Shown one piece after another: positions 15,933 through 28,060 of a DNA stretch of 64,000 nucleotides. The DNA comes from Ricinus communis. Its lineage: Eukaryota; Streptophyta; Magnoliopsida; Malpighiales; Euphorbiaceae. Location: NCBI RefSeq assembly GCF_019578655.1, contig NC_063260.1, positions 19,836,723-19,900,722 on the forward strand, given 5' to 3'. How positions within the stretch are numbered: position 1 is the stretch's first letter; each line of letters starts with the position of its first letter. The translations under genes and the position numbers were made by a program. The notes beneath the pieces were generated by a model. The model had not been told where the DNA came from. It ran no database searches and worked only from the letters and a program-made list of their open reading frames with translations.

Positions 15933-18900
15933 TTGAGTTTGAGTTTTCCTCCTTTTTTTTTTTAGCTTATGGCCTTATGTGCAAGGAAAGTATAATAATA
16001 TTTAAAAAAAAAAAAAAAAAAAGATGGTGTGATTTGAGGGAATGACTTGCTTATGTTGCTCAGATGACTCTTCTGGTGTATAAATGATTTCTTTAAATAT
16101 AATTCTTTTGATATTCTGAAAATTTGATTAGAAGATTATAATAGTAACAAGATAGCTTATTAAATTTTTCGAATAAAGATAAATAGGTACTTTTTATTTT
16201 AATTTAAAATTTTAATATCTTAATTAAATGTAACTCTAAAAGAGAGGGTGAGAAAACACTCTCTTTTAAAGAACAAAAAAAATTAATATTTATTAAAATT
16301 TTGTAATTCTTAATGTTATTATGAACAGTTAGTTATTTATTTGTTTAATTTAATTTTCAAATTAATTTTTATTATTTTTATTTAATTTACTTTCTTAATG
16401 GAGAGTATAATTTACTTTTCTAAAATAGAGCTAAATTGAATTAACTAAAAATTCAAAAATTTAATTAGGGTCCTACTTTAATTTCCGTTAATGATAATAA
16501 ATATAACTTGTCTATTAAAAAATGAAATTGGGCATTTAGGTTTATCAATAAGTCTTTCTTTTGCCTATTATCTACCAATATTAATAAAGCATATTGTTTT
16601 GTTAATATTAAACTAATTATCATTCTTATTGTATAATATAGTTGAATAGTTTATAAAAAGATAATTATTTTGACTATATAACATACTAATCTATTAGCTA
16701 ATGAATAAGAAAAGAGGAACCTGATTCTTTTAATAAAAACACCTGCTAATTAACTGAATAGCATATTTATATCTCAAATTCAACTATTGATTTCCTTATT
16801 AATGAAAAAAGATATAAAATTAACCTAGATCAATTATTGTATTAGAAAAAAAAATCTCTTTTATTGAATTTCTCATCCTAAATTTGTTGTAATTTCAAAT
16901 TTCAAATTGATAATTGAATTTGAGATATCAGCTTTCAATCAACATATAAAGAAAAAAAAAATCCCTTACAATGCTCATAAAATTTAATACAAATAGATTT
17001 GATTTATATTGTGAATTTTGGACTCCTATATCTTAGGAATGAATTGCTCCAATGTAATTATTAATAATAGGTAATACAAAATAATTAAAAATGAAACTCC
17101 AACTATAAAATAATGAATCTAATAAACTAATAATGAATGTAAATGAACATGTCAACTTCCGGTCCAAGTTTATAATCTCAACAGCCCCCACCACTTAGTT
17201 TGCTCATAAGCTTAATGTTTATGCGAGCAAGATTAAGCAAATCAAGAATTAAGAAAAATATCAAATTGAAATATATATATATATATATAAATAAAATAAA
17301 AACCCCTTGAGACGAGAAGCATGCCCAAACTATTTGCAAGTTTTTTAACAAAAAAGGGAAGGGAGCACGTGCAGGGATGAGTGAGGATGGGGTGGCTCCT
17401 CTGTCTCTGCTGCTTACAAAACACAGATTCAGATTTTTCTTTTTTTATTATTATTATTATTTTTTTAAGCTGGCTAACCATCACTGCCTGTCTCTTGCCT
17501 CTTGGCTCCCCACTCCTGCTGTTATTCCTCCAACCCACACCAGCCATTTCTTTGGGTTGCTGATTGATTCCATCTTCACCCCTAATCATATGTCTCTAGA
17601 ATGTAATAAACTCTTCAACATTTATTACTTCTCTGAAATGGTTTCTTCATTTTTTTTTCCTGAAATTGGGGGTTAAATCTTCCCAATGCTTGTCATTTGT
17701 GCTTTAATGGGCACGTACCCTGATATTCCATCATCAAGATGAAATAAAATAGTGAAATTTCATTTAATTTTTTCTTGTTTTATTTTTAGTTCAGATCTCA
17801 GTCCTTTTCTATAAGAAAAAAAAAAGGAAGATGAAAATATATAATTCGTTGACCAATATGTAAGTTGATAATGATGTGATCATTCTTGATGTCTCCCTCC
17901 TTAATCTTGCTGATTATTAAGATATAAATGTCATTCTTTTAAGATGCTATAATTTAATTAGTATTAAAATTGAAAAGAGTTACCTCGTAATTATTTCTTT
18001 AAGAAAAATCATCAATTTTGGGCAAATCTTGAAAAAGAGGCATCAATAAAAAAATCTCATCAATTAGAAAGTTAATTCCACTTTTACCAATAATACATGA
18101 AGCATACATTTTTTATTATCTTACAGAAACTGTTAAATGGACACCAATGATTTCAAATAGGGAGGAGCAATCAACATTTATAAGGAAACAGCCCTTTTTT
18201 ACGACATGGGTCACCTTAAGTGAAGGTGCTGAGCATCTTATTTCGTACAAACATTGGTAAACCTTCCATTCCATCATTGATTCATCAGTTTAAAATTTAA
18301 AAAGAAAAACAAACAAACAAATTTCTACCATTTAATCATTTCAGCCACAATAATTTAACTTGAATGTTATTAGATATCTTAGTACGTTGGCTGAGATCCT
18401 GCACAGACACAAAATACAGTCCCATTTGCCCGGTGAATAGGCAATCTCCTTCAAGATCTGCACATTAATCATTTGAGCTCTTTCACTGCTCGAAAGATTG
18501 TAGCTGCACTGTTGAACAAGCCCCATTCAAACATAACGACAAAGTTGATTTCGAACCAACCAACACCAAGTTGGATTCTGAATCATGTACCTCAAACTCA
18601 ATCAATACCACCTTACTTTGGAATCTCTTAATAAGTTCTAACAAACCCCAATTCAATTTACACCTCTAGGATACCAAGAAAGAAATCACTAGCATATGAT
18701 ATTTTCTAAAAATAAATTAAATAAAAATTAAAGCATCACAAATCGTATTCTTTATTTTAAAAAGCACATTAAAAAAGTTCAAAAATAAAGAATGTATAAC
18801 ATTTTATTTAGATCAAATAGAGTTTTTATATTTGTTTTATAAACATTACTGATTTTTCTAATTTCTATTTTCTTTTTTTAGAAATTCTTGCTGGTAGAAA

Positions 18901-19051
18901 ATAAGCATTGCAAAAATATCAATTAATCAATCAAGTACATAAAAATTATATTACATTTATTAAATATAAGAGTTGACTTGGCTCTAGGATCTCTACTTTA
19001 TTTTTAAAGAATATAAAACGCATTGGACCGTTATTTTATTATATAACTCTT

Positions 19052-19091
<40 letters not shown>

Positions 19092-19687
19092 GTATTGGAA
19101 TTATTTTCAAATATTATTTACCTGTAAAGTTTAAGAACGCACTGGAAACTAATTATAATCAGTTCTTGATTAGGTACTGGGGCTAATTCATTTCTTATTT
19201 TTTTATATAACTAAATATATGAGTTTAAGAGAAATGTTTGTTTTTTCTTTTATTTTAATAAGTATAATGGAGGCGGTGGGAGTGGGATATGAAAATACCG
19301 TCTTGCTCCTTAAAAAGACTGGCCACTAGTCTCGAAGTTAATTAGTTGCGTACTAAGGAAGTAAGCTACTGTAATTAATGATGGATGGATCGAGTTTAGA
19401 ACAAGAAGAGGAAGGAAATTAATGTAACAATCAGTATCATAGTTTTTAGGAGACTTGCATTGAAGCATGAATTAGACCCACCACCTAATTTGCTGATCAC
19501 AGCTCATGCAATTTGTCACTGAACCTTGCACATCAGAACAATTCAAGTGTCTATGGGGGAGTAAAACAGTTCAAAGACTTCCTTTTCCCCACCACCTCAC
19601 TTGAGTAATCTCATAACCGATAATATACGATTCTTTATATATCACAAGAAAGGACTAACAAAAGAGAAAAGCTCTTTGATTTTGTAA
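15933..19687. other. AT-rich intergenic DNA
   Basis: No exon chain is recognised. A poly(A) run lies at 16004-16022, an AT microsatellite at 17270-17289 and a (TA)n run at 19055-19089. The segment 17340-17680 is less AT-rich and holds overlapping open frames on both strands. These have no family match and look like chance frames in pyrimidine-rich DNA. Confidence 0.6.
19055..19089. repeat. (AT)n microsatellite
   Basis: About 17 uninterrupted AT units, seen directly. Confidence 0.9.
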
Positions 19688-19773
19688 ATGGGATCCATTC
19701 TACGTAGGCACACATATTGTTCTCCACTTTGCAGGTGTTCCAGTCCAGCCTACCCAATCTCTACACACTTATT

Positions 19774-19914
19774 CGGAAGCTTAAGAGATTGGTTTCAGTC
19801 TCAGTCTGAATACACTAGGCTTCAATTTGTGCCCAATACCAGTGGACTGTTATGCCTTTTGGGCTCAAGACGGCCCCATCTGGCTGAGACTGAAACCAAT
19901 CTCTTAAGCTTCCG
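19774..19914. repeat. Perfect 31-bp inverted repeat with 79-nt loop (hairpin locus)
   Basis: Bases 19774-19804 are the exact reverse complement of 19884-19914. The arm starts CGGAAGCTTAAGAGATTGG and ends TTCAGTCTCAG. A transcript from either strand would form a perfect 31-bp stem closed by 79 nt, with weaker pairing possible outside. Both arms, read in their own sense, can encode a GSLRDWFQSQ-like peptide. From memory this resembles a segment in gag/coat-like regions of plant retroelement polyproteins, so the locus may be an inverted duplication of an element fragment. It matches no conserved miRNA family I know. The surrounding short open frames on both strands are probably a by-product. Confidence 0.75.
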
Positions 19915-20109
19915 GTAAACCTTGTGACAAATTCGGCAGAAACATGATGTTCCATTATTTGGCAACTTTTCAACAAATCTTCTCACTCCCGGAAAATTAT
20001 CAAGTTCCTTTGTCAGGTGGGGACCATATGTGTTTCTTGCCAGAGAAGGAAAAACGGTCATTGACCTGAAGATCAATCCATGCCAAGAATTCAGAAAGCT
20101 TGGGTAAAG

Positions 20110-21307
20110 GTGAGAAAATGTGCCAAAGGGCTGATAAAGGGTTTCTTGTGGTTGTTCTGGTTGTGAAAGAAAAGGGAAAGAAGAAAAGTTCTTCTCACCT
20201 CTACAATAAATCTTCCCATAATCTACAGTCTGTCATCATGCTATAGAGGTGCCTATTATGAATCTCTTAATGAAGCTTTATGAGTGTTTCTTGCTAAGTT
20301 TCTAGATTGAAGTTGATATATTACCCAGCTATACAGTACACGGTCTTTATACTGATTGCCTCCCTCTGCGTACACCTTTGTTTACTTTAATGTAATTTCC
20401 ATCCAGTTGTCTTCCTTGTATTTCTCCACAATCAAAGGAGTTCTGCCTCAGAGTTAGGACCTAACCCATATGCACACCTAGCGAATTTATTTTCAAATCA
20501 TGAGTGAGTGAGACTCAGCAAAGTGGAATCCAGTATTCAAGAGTATGAAGAATTCTAATAAATCAAACGCAAAGTCAATTTAATTGACGACATTATTAAT
20601 TAAGAGGCTCAAGATATAACTCGAGCAAAAATTATTTGGGAATTTCATAAATTACCTCCATACGAGGCTAGCTATACAGTTAATGCCCCTTATATAGATC
20701 ATTACAACCTTGGTAACAATATAAACCCTAAATCAAATTACCATTGAAAAACATCTCCAGAAGCCATTTAATACGACTGGATACTACAGCAGAAAAAAAA
20801 ATAAAAGAAAATTCACAACGTCTAACCTTGAAGCTAGAATTCATTACACAAGTCATTTTCTAATTCCAAAACGAATCAAGTCATAAATACTTAAACAAAG
20901 CACTTCACTTCTCCATAGTCCACTAAGGACATAGAGAAACAATGGAAGGATCAATCAACATCTGAGCTGAGTGATGATAATCATAATGACAATGAAAATC
21001 CCAGGCAATGGACACATAAGTGATCTCCACTAACACTCAATATTATGACTCCAAAATCGTCACGGGTCTTCCAATACTGAAACCAAATTCCATTCAACGC
21101 AAGGCCAACGACAGCAAAATAAATTCAATTCAACAAGAGAATAATAAAAAAAATAACACGATAGATCCCATAGCAATATTCCAAAAGTAGACTAATTAAA
21201 TTAATAATCTTCAACGTTAACAAGTTACATCCATGGGATCCAACATATAAAAGCTCTATTACAAAAGCCCATTTTGGATGATAAGTATAATGTTCATTTC
21301 CATTCAA
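20110..21307. other. Intergenic DNA and likely 3' UTR of CPN10
   Basis: No coding signal is recognised. The part closest to 21307 is probably the 3' untranslated region of the minus-strand CPN10 gene. The rest is moderately AT-rich single-copy-looking sequence. Confidence 0.5.
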
Positions 21308-21807
21308 TTACTCATGCAAAGTGCCTAAGATGTCCTCATCCCTGTACAAAAAGTACCTGCACAAAACCCACCCAAAAAGAAAAAAAAAATTTAATCATAC
21401 ACGTAGAAATGCACAAATATTATTAAAAAAGAGAAAGTAACAGCGCACATACTCTTTATCACCAAGCTTAACTTGGGTACCGCCATACTCAGGCAAAAGC
21501 ACAGTATCACCTTCTTTAACAGAAGTGGGGATGGTTTTCCCTTCATTGCTTCTCAATCCAGGACCCACAGATATCACTTTCCCTGAATTCAGCTGTTTAA
21601 TTTATTTTTTTTGAAAAGATTACCCAGAAAAACCATAATCATCAAAATCCAATCAAGAAACGAAAATCAAAATAAGAAGCAGAAAAAGGCAAAAACACTA
21701 ACCTTGGTGGAGGACTCTGGAAGGAGAATTCCACCAGTAGTTTTGGAAGGAGGAAGGATTTTCTCCACAAGAACGCGATTGAGAGTTGGAATCAAGCGCC
21801 TCGCCAT
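21308..21807 (-). CDS. CPN10: 10 kDa mitochondrial chaperonin (GroES/CPN10), 3 exons
   Basis: This is the co-chaperonin that forms a heptameric lid on CPN60 in the mitochondrial matrix and helps fold imported proteins. Exons on the minus strand are 21807-21703, 21592-21453 and 21356-21308, joining into 294 nt (97 residues), the normal GroES size. The start MARRLIPTLNRVLVEKI is the plant CPN10 N-terminus. The mobile loop that contacts CPN60 is at about 18-35 (PPSKTTGGILLPESSTK). The typical VGPG, GDTVLLPEYGG and YRDEDILGTLHE elements follow. There is no long cleaved presequence, as is usual for this family, whose N-terminal residues serve as the import signal. All introns are GT-AG. The upstream DNA carries telo-box and site II motifs. 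Confidence 0.95.
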
Positions 21808-21967
21808 TCAGAAGTTTTTGCTTCAAATATACTAGAAACGGAAGGTTTGGTTGTGGTGTGATGGAGAGAAGAGTCTAAAGAGTGGATCTGTATAAAAATG
21901 AGGGGAAGAAGGAAGTGATACAGTGTGAATCAAGTTGATCTGGATGGGAGTAGAAGGTTCTAGGTCT

Positions 21968-22009
21968 TAGGGTTTTAGTCAGGGTTTTAGTTGAAGAATC
22001 ATATGGGCC
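21968..22009 (-). promoter_or_regulatory. Telo-box plus site II (TGGGCC) motifs upstream of CPN10
   Basis: TAGGGTTT at 21968-21975 is a telo-box (AAACCCTA on the gene's strand), with a second AGGGTTTT copy at 21981-21988. TGGGCC lies at 22004-22009. This pair is known to mark plant promoters of ribosomal-protein, replication and mitochondrial housekeeping genes, which fits CPN10. The distance to the ATG is 160-200 bases. Confidence 0.6.
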
Positions 22010-23379
22010 GTTTTAGGAGACTCGGGCTAAGAGGCCAGCGTCCCCAAAATTAAAAATGTAACATATCGAAGAAACATGTGTCCGACCCAGTAGTACTTTC
22101 CCATCTGGTTTGGTCTTTGATTTTATAGATACACCACTGAGTTCTCTTATCAGGAAACATTCAAACTCTTAACCTTCAAAATATCCAATTATTTTTAGAC
22201 GCTGAAAATACTATTTTAATTTTTTCAATTTATATTTATTACATTGAGAAAGTATTAAATCTGTTTTTTTTTTTTATAAAAATCATAGAATTATGATTTT
22301 TCTTTTATTCAACGCCATCATCGTTAATTTAAAAAAAGAGTTAGTTTAAAGAAAAAAATTGTTATATTTTTTAAAAATTTCAGAAATAATTGAACTATTT
22401 TACGGTTTAATAATTTAATTACAATTTAGCAAAAAAAATTAGGGACTTATTCGTAGGTTTTTCTTTTATTTTAATACTAAAATATATTTGGGTGTGGATC
22501 ATTTAATTAAAATTACAGTGGTATAATATTGACATGACTGATTTTAATGTTTATCATTATGTTTTATGGGCCCTTTTTTGTAATTCGGATAAGCTTCAAT
22601 TATGTTACCCATCGGTTGGGAGGCCCAGGCTGGCATTTCAGGAGGACCAATGGCAATCCATTGGTTTCCATCTCCACATATTAAACAAACATTTCTCTCA
22701 ACTTTTTGACATTAAACAAATAATCTTCATCTGTAAGAAAATATTAGATGTTAGGAAAGATAAACCTTCCTCATAAATATTCTAATATTATATTATATTA
22801 TATTATATATACTTTTATTTTTCTTAGTAATTACAAAATCCTAAGTTGAATCTTAAGATATTAATAATTTTATTAGATAAATTTTCTTTTAAGTATCCCA
22901 TATAAATTGTTATTCTTTCCAATATATATCTTCATCCATAAAAGTTTATATATATAAAGTAAGAGAAATCTAATTAAAGACAATAATAATAATCAAGCTA
23001 ATAACATCAATCTATACAACAAAAATATACAATTAATAATCAATTGAATTCAAGAGTACATGTCTGCATAACAATTAGTTTAATGTCAATTCACTTTAAT
23101 ATTAATTTTAATTATTATTTTTAAATATAATCATTATTAGGAAAACAAATAAAAGAATATTGACCATTTAAAATTGCTCCTTTTATCAACTACCATTATC
23201 ATGAAATTAATTGCTTCTACGACAAAAATTACTAGATATACATAAAAGAATACCTCTCGTTTCATATATAATTCAAAAGCAATTTTCCAATGATTTTAAA
23301 AAAAATTATGTAATTAATAGTCACCAATTTATTTCCAAGTACCTTTTGATAAATGTGAAAAAGAAAACAAAAGATATTA
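22010..23379. other. AT-rich intergenic DNA
   Basis: No exon chain or RNA gene is recognised between the CPN10 promoter and the tRNA gene. An open frame at 22534-22776 has no family match. A short TATTA-type run lies near 22785-22810. Confidence 0.6.
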
Positions 23380-23461
23380 CGTGAGCGGCAGGATTCGAAC
23401 CTGCGCGGGCAGAGCCCACATGATTTCTAGTCATGCCCGATAACCACTCCGGCACGCCCAC
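23380..23461 (-). tRNA. tRNA-Ser(AGA): tRNA-Ser (anticodon AGA)
   Basis: On the minus strand an 82-nt cloverleaf is complete. The acceptor stem pairs GTGGGCG with CGCTCAC, with one G-U. The anticodon arm is CATGA / CTAGAAA / TCATG, placing anticodon AGA at 23428-23426. A long class II variable arm (TGGGCTCTGCCCG) is typical of serine tRNA. The T arm is GCAGG-TTCGAAT-CCTGC. The A-box TGCCGGAGTGG and B-box GGTTCGAATCC are intact. T-runs just downstream of 23380 (CTTTTG, GTTTTC) can serve as the RNA polymerase III stop. There is no intron. Confidence 0.96.
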
Positions 23462-26400
23462 TGAACAATGGGATGTGGACAATAATTCACAAAATAGTAA
23501 GCCATGGCATATTCTATTTGGACTTTAAGATATGGAGGATTTGTACAACAGTGACATTTCATTGCTATTGAAACATCAAACTTTAATCGTGTTGAACCCT
23601 AACTAGAAAAGGAATCAAGAAAGAAAAAGTTGAGCCCTAACTATCAAATGGAAAAGTGAAAATGATTTCCCATACAAACGTCTGGGTGAAGTGCATGTTC
23701 TGTTTGCACCATTCAATTTCAGTTTACTAATTATTAATAAAACTATATTATGGAAGTTCCTTTCTTAAGAAATCAATCCCAAGTTGGGTTCTCATGCCAT
23801 GAATGAAGAAACTGTGTAAAGTTCTTAGAGTCGCAAATCTGTGATAGATAAATATTAATGAAGATGAGTTCGCAATTTGAACACGAGAGGATGCTAATTC
23901 GAATAGCAACAAAATTTCATAATCTCTAAAGGATGAATGGACCAATTGATCAAAGTTCACTTTACTAAAGTATAGAAGACATTTTCCTAAATGACCACCA
24001 TATATATAGTACAGACACGACACATGCGAATATATGGAAGCATAATGGTGCAAAATATAAAGCACTATTTTGTCATAATTACAAAATTGAAGCACATGCC
24101 TAATTAGGACAATGGACTATGTTATAATTACAGTTTGAAATTTAGCTTCAAATTTGAAATTATTGTCATGTTTTAAAATGTTTAAACATCTAATTTAAAC
24201 AATGTCTCCTCCCTTTTAGGAGCGAACAATATCCTCCTTGTTAGCTAGATTGTCTTTGGAAAACAAAGTGAAACAAAAAAAGTGAAACCGTTGTGTCCAA
24301 CTTATATAAAAGAGAGTAACTTTATGTAGGAATTATGCAGAGAAGTTGAAAGAACAAGAATCCATGCATGACGCATGTAACTATAGGAACCCACTATCTT
24401 TACCAAAAAGAATATGATGGTCCTATAGACATGTAAAGAGCAAGATGGTAATTGTCTTTATGTAATGGAAACATTTTGAAACAGCAACATAGGCAGGCCA
24501 TATGTCCATATGCTCTTGCCAAATGGATATCATCAATGATGGAATATGAAAAAGAAAAATAATGCGGTCCTTAGAATGTCAACCATATGACGAAAAGGCA
24601 GCAATACAAAGAAAGGAGAGGCCAAAGATCCTTTACCCTTTTTTTTTTAAAAGAAAACTTTCCTGCTAGAAAACAAGTCATTGATGGGTGGTGGTGGTGC
24701 AGAGAAAGATAGGCAGACATATATGCCTTTCCTACCTTCTCTGAACTCCAACAGCTTTATTGCCATGATTCATGGTCTGAAAACTTTCTCTAAAATATGA
24801 TGACAGGACTCTGGTGATAATGTTGATCTAGTTTTGCTTGAATCTTCTCAGTGGCTGTCCGTTTCAAGAACTTATTCTCTGAATATTCAAAGCGTAAATA
24901 TATTACTTTCTATCTTTCACTTGTATGGGTGGTACAAACCCATTAATTAATTATGTATGCATAATCATTTCATTAGATATTTGAAAGAGGCAAGAATAAT
25001 TCTGAACCAATAACTCAAAAGTGGGAAAGGAAGGAATTCAACGTCTGAATTGCCAATTACCGATATTAGGACCAGAGTATATATATATATATATGTATCA
25101 TAATCATTCACAGATTTAATCATACATTGATAGGTTTAGCAATCTAAAATTCACCGGCCAGTATCCAAAGATAGACATATTTATGGTCCATGTGGGGTGT
25201 GGCTATTCTAGAAATGCTAGTTGAGTGGCTTGAATCAAACATTATAAAAAGAAGATAAACTCATCATTTGTTCTCTCTTCTACTCACTTTCACTTTATGG
25301 CATGCCTTTCTAAAATCAAATGAGTACACATAAATTCATTTCCAATCATAAAAACGGCAAACCAACAGAATCTAGCTAGCTTAAAGAAATAATAATAATA
25401 AAAAAAAAAGTTAAAAAGGTTGCTTTGAGGATTCGTAAATCAGATAGTTATCTCTAACTACAGGACAGTTGAATGTAAAAGTTGGTCACGCCAATTTCTT
25501 ATCCTGTCAAACGACTCTTCGAAATTTTCATCATTGAATTTGAACTAATAACTTAATCATCACTCCTTCATATATACTGTTCAGTAGAAAGTTTTCTTTT
25601 TTAAAAAAGTGACGCATCCAATGGCTTAAGGCGTGGCTCAATAATTTAGTGCTTACTTAACTTCATAATTAATATTAGTAGTCAAATTGTGTATTAATAG
25701 CTATAATAGAAAGAATGCGCATAGGCATTTAAATTCCTTGCACTGTTTCAAACATTGTTATATGAATTAACTGAAGTGACAAAGAGCGTTTACTTTTGAA
25801 AAAAAGAGGTCTCATATTCAAATTCTCTCCTCCTTATTAAATGAATTTTTACTTTTATAACGAATATAAAAAGTTGACTGTTTTTTGTTATGTACTTCAC
25901 GGTTTATTGACCATTTTTTCTTCTCTCCTTGGTATATAGAAAAAAGAAACATAATTATTAGCCTTAGGCTATATATACAATAAAAAGAATTTTCAGATAT
26001 ACATTTGGAATCAAATAATATCTATGATTACAAGAGTATTTTTAATACATTCTTTATATATGTCAAATTCGTTATTTTAAAGAGCCATATAATAAAATAA
26101 CACTTTCATATACTCTTTATTCCTTAAATAACACTATAACTTTTTCTTTTAACTTAATATTTAATTTTATTGGTGAAATAATAATAACCAAAGATAAGAT
26201 ACACTAATATTTTGTCATATTATACAAATAAGATTACAAATAAAATAATAAGATAAATATAACATAATATATATTTTTAAAAATATATATATACAAAAAT
26301 ATATATATATATTTTTACAAATAATAACTATATAAAAAAATATTTTTTTAATACGATATTAAAAATTTATAATTTATTATAATATAAAATTTATTTCTAT

Positions 26401-27486
26401 TTACAACTAACCCGAATTGAGATTCAAACTTATTATAACTATGTAGGTAAATGAAAAAGAAAATTACTATATATATATGTATGAGGGTACATTTTTTCTT
26501 TTTCACCATAACATAAAATTCTCTCACACATCAGTTATGATAAGACTTCAATTATCGAATTCAAGAGGTGATCATACGAATTTTGAAAATATTTATGGTC
26601 GGTATATAGTTAAGCTTAATTGGCAGTTGAGTAGGACTTCTTCTTTCATAATGCTGGTCTTGGCATCTTTGTAGCCGAATTTTTTGGTGGGTCCAATTTG
26701 CTAATAATTATTTTCAGCCGGAAAGAGATACATTCTTGACATTTTTATAGAACATTAAATCTCTGGTTGAGCCAATATATTTTTATGCAGGCATCTTTCT
26801 TGACAAAACAAATATAGTATGCTGCTGATCCATATTATAAGTAATGAATAATTACTCTCGACTTTTGCGACCATGTGCCATGCTGATGCAATTATATGAT
26901 CTGAATTCATGATTTCTTTTTCATTACTTTTAATAATGAAAGGAAAAGCATGCATGTATAGCTAGACTCTGATTGTGGTTCATGCATCTATAGCTAGATT
27001 CGGTTCAACTGGACTAGACCCAAAATTATAACTAGAATAGTAAGTCGCAGTTGATTTCGATTTTGAACCGAAAGAAGGTTTAATTCGAGTTCATCCTAGG
27101 AGACATAATATAGATTTAGTTAGTACTATCGCTCTAATTCTAGTTTGAAGTCACTTGAAGAGAAAAGCCATTAACAGGTTGCTAGCTTTCATTTTATTTA
27201 TTTATTTATTTTTTAAATATTCTTTAAATGAGATAGAACCACAACTAGAATCGGCTAGTTTTGAAATCATATTGAATTGACTCACTGCGAGCAGATTCTA
27301 GTTCCATATATGGAGAACTTGAAATTATTACTTTTGATGAGAACTAAATTAATCTGCACTTGTTTGTAGTTTTTAATTTTTTTTTCTTATAAAACATTTT
27401 TGAAATGAAATCTATATATATTAATTTTTGAGACTTATTTTTTTTTAATGCGTGTATTTAATTTTTGACACGTAAAGTTTTTATCT
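23462..27486. other. AT-rich intergenic DNA left of the MULE
   Basis: I see no gene. The open frames at 23748-24095 and 26477-26674 are not recognisable and lie in AT-rich DNA. Short AT microsatellites occur near 25077-25094 and 26270-26312. The stretch 25960-26400 is extremely AT-rich and may contain old transposon debris, but I could not define ends. Confidence 0.6.
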
Positions 27487-27495
27487 CTTTTTATA
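27487..27495. repeat. Left target-site duplication of the MULE
   Basis: CTTTTTATA directly abuts the left inverted repeat. The right flank has CTTTTTTATA, differing by one T in the T run. A 9-bp duplication is the Mutator hallmark. Confidence 0.75.
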
Positions 27496-27797
27496 GGAAA
27501 AATGATCCCATATACCCCAATCTTTAACCATTTTCTCAAATCTACCCTCACCTTTAAAACGTATCAATTTGCTCCACCATGTTTGCGTCTTCTATCATTC
27601 CTACCCACCCGTGTTTTGGCGTGTGCCACTAATGACATGGCGTCCACACGTTGCTCTGGTTTGTCTACGTGGTTGCTCTGGTTTGTCTACGTGGCTGAGG
27701 ACATAGAAGTACCTCAAAACTCACCGTTTCGTCCCAATTACTTCCCCAATTTTTTCTCCAATTCTATCCCCAATTCTAATTTCTAGGGTTTCTAATT
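27496..27797. repeat. MULE left terminal inverted repeat
   Basis: It begins GGAAAAATGATCCCATATAC and is highly similar to the reverse complement of 36954-37243, through to a shared TTCTAGGGTTTCTAATT at the inner end. It contains an imperfect 22-bp tandem duplication (TTGCTCTGGTTTGTCTACG) near 27650-27695, present also in the other TIR. Both TIRs hold a long open frame. Confidence 0.92.
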
Positions 27798-27879
27798 ACA
27801 ATACAACTAATAACTTCCATAACCCATTTATTTAGCTTGTCTAAAGAAAATGATGCTTTCGTTTTAATTTGGTCATTTA

Positions 27880-28060
27880 GGGGAGGAGCTGTACTCTTAT
27901 CATGACGATTGGGTGAATGAGAAGAAGTTTGAGAATTGGGGCGGAGTTATACTCTTACACTGACGAGAAGAAGTTTGACAATTGGGGCGGAGCTATGCTC
28001 TTACAATGATTAGAAGAAGTTTGATGATTGGGGTGGAGCTATACTCTTACACGATTGTAG
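27880..28060. repeat. Subterminal tandem repeat inside the MULE, ~46-bp unit
   Basis: Four imperfect units start at 27880 (58 bp), 27938 (46 bp), 27984 (46 bp) and 28030 (partial). Each starts GGGG(C/A/T)GGAG and contains ACTCTTA and GAAGAAGTTTGA. Such subterminal repeats may be transposase-binding sites, but that is inference. Confidence 0.8.

Noticed and set aside
17340..17420. miR164-like sequence (GGGAGCACGTGCAGGG)
   Set aside because: The conserved GGAGAAGCAGGGCACGTGC core is not present and no complementary arm is nearby.
17242..17676. Open frames of about 100 codons on both strands
   Set aside because: Driven by pyrimidine-rich and TATTATTAT low-complexity DNA; no recognisable protein.
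18341..18526. Possible miR399 target-mimic RNA (GGCAATCTCCTTCAAG)
   Set aside because: The essential TTTGGCA half of the site is missing, so no mimic of the IPS1 type is supported.
19688..20076. Two open frames (76 and 84 codons) around the hairpin as genes
   Set aside because: They arise from the two arms of an inverted repeat and lack homologous full-length proteins I know; better treated as transposon-derived.
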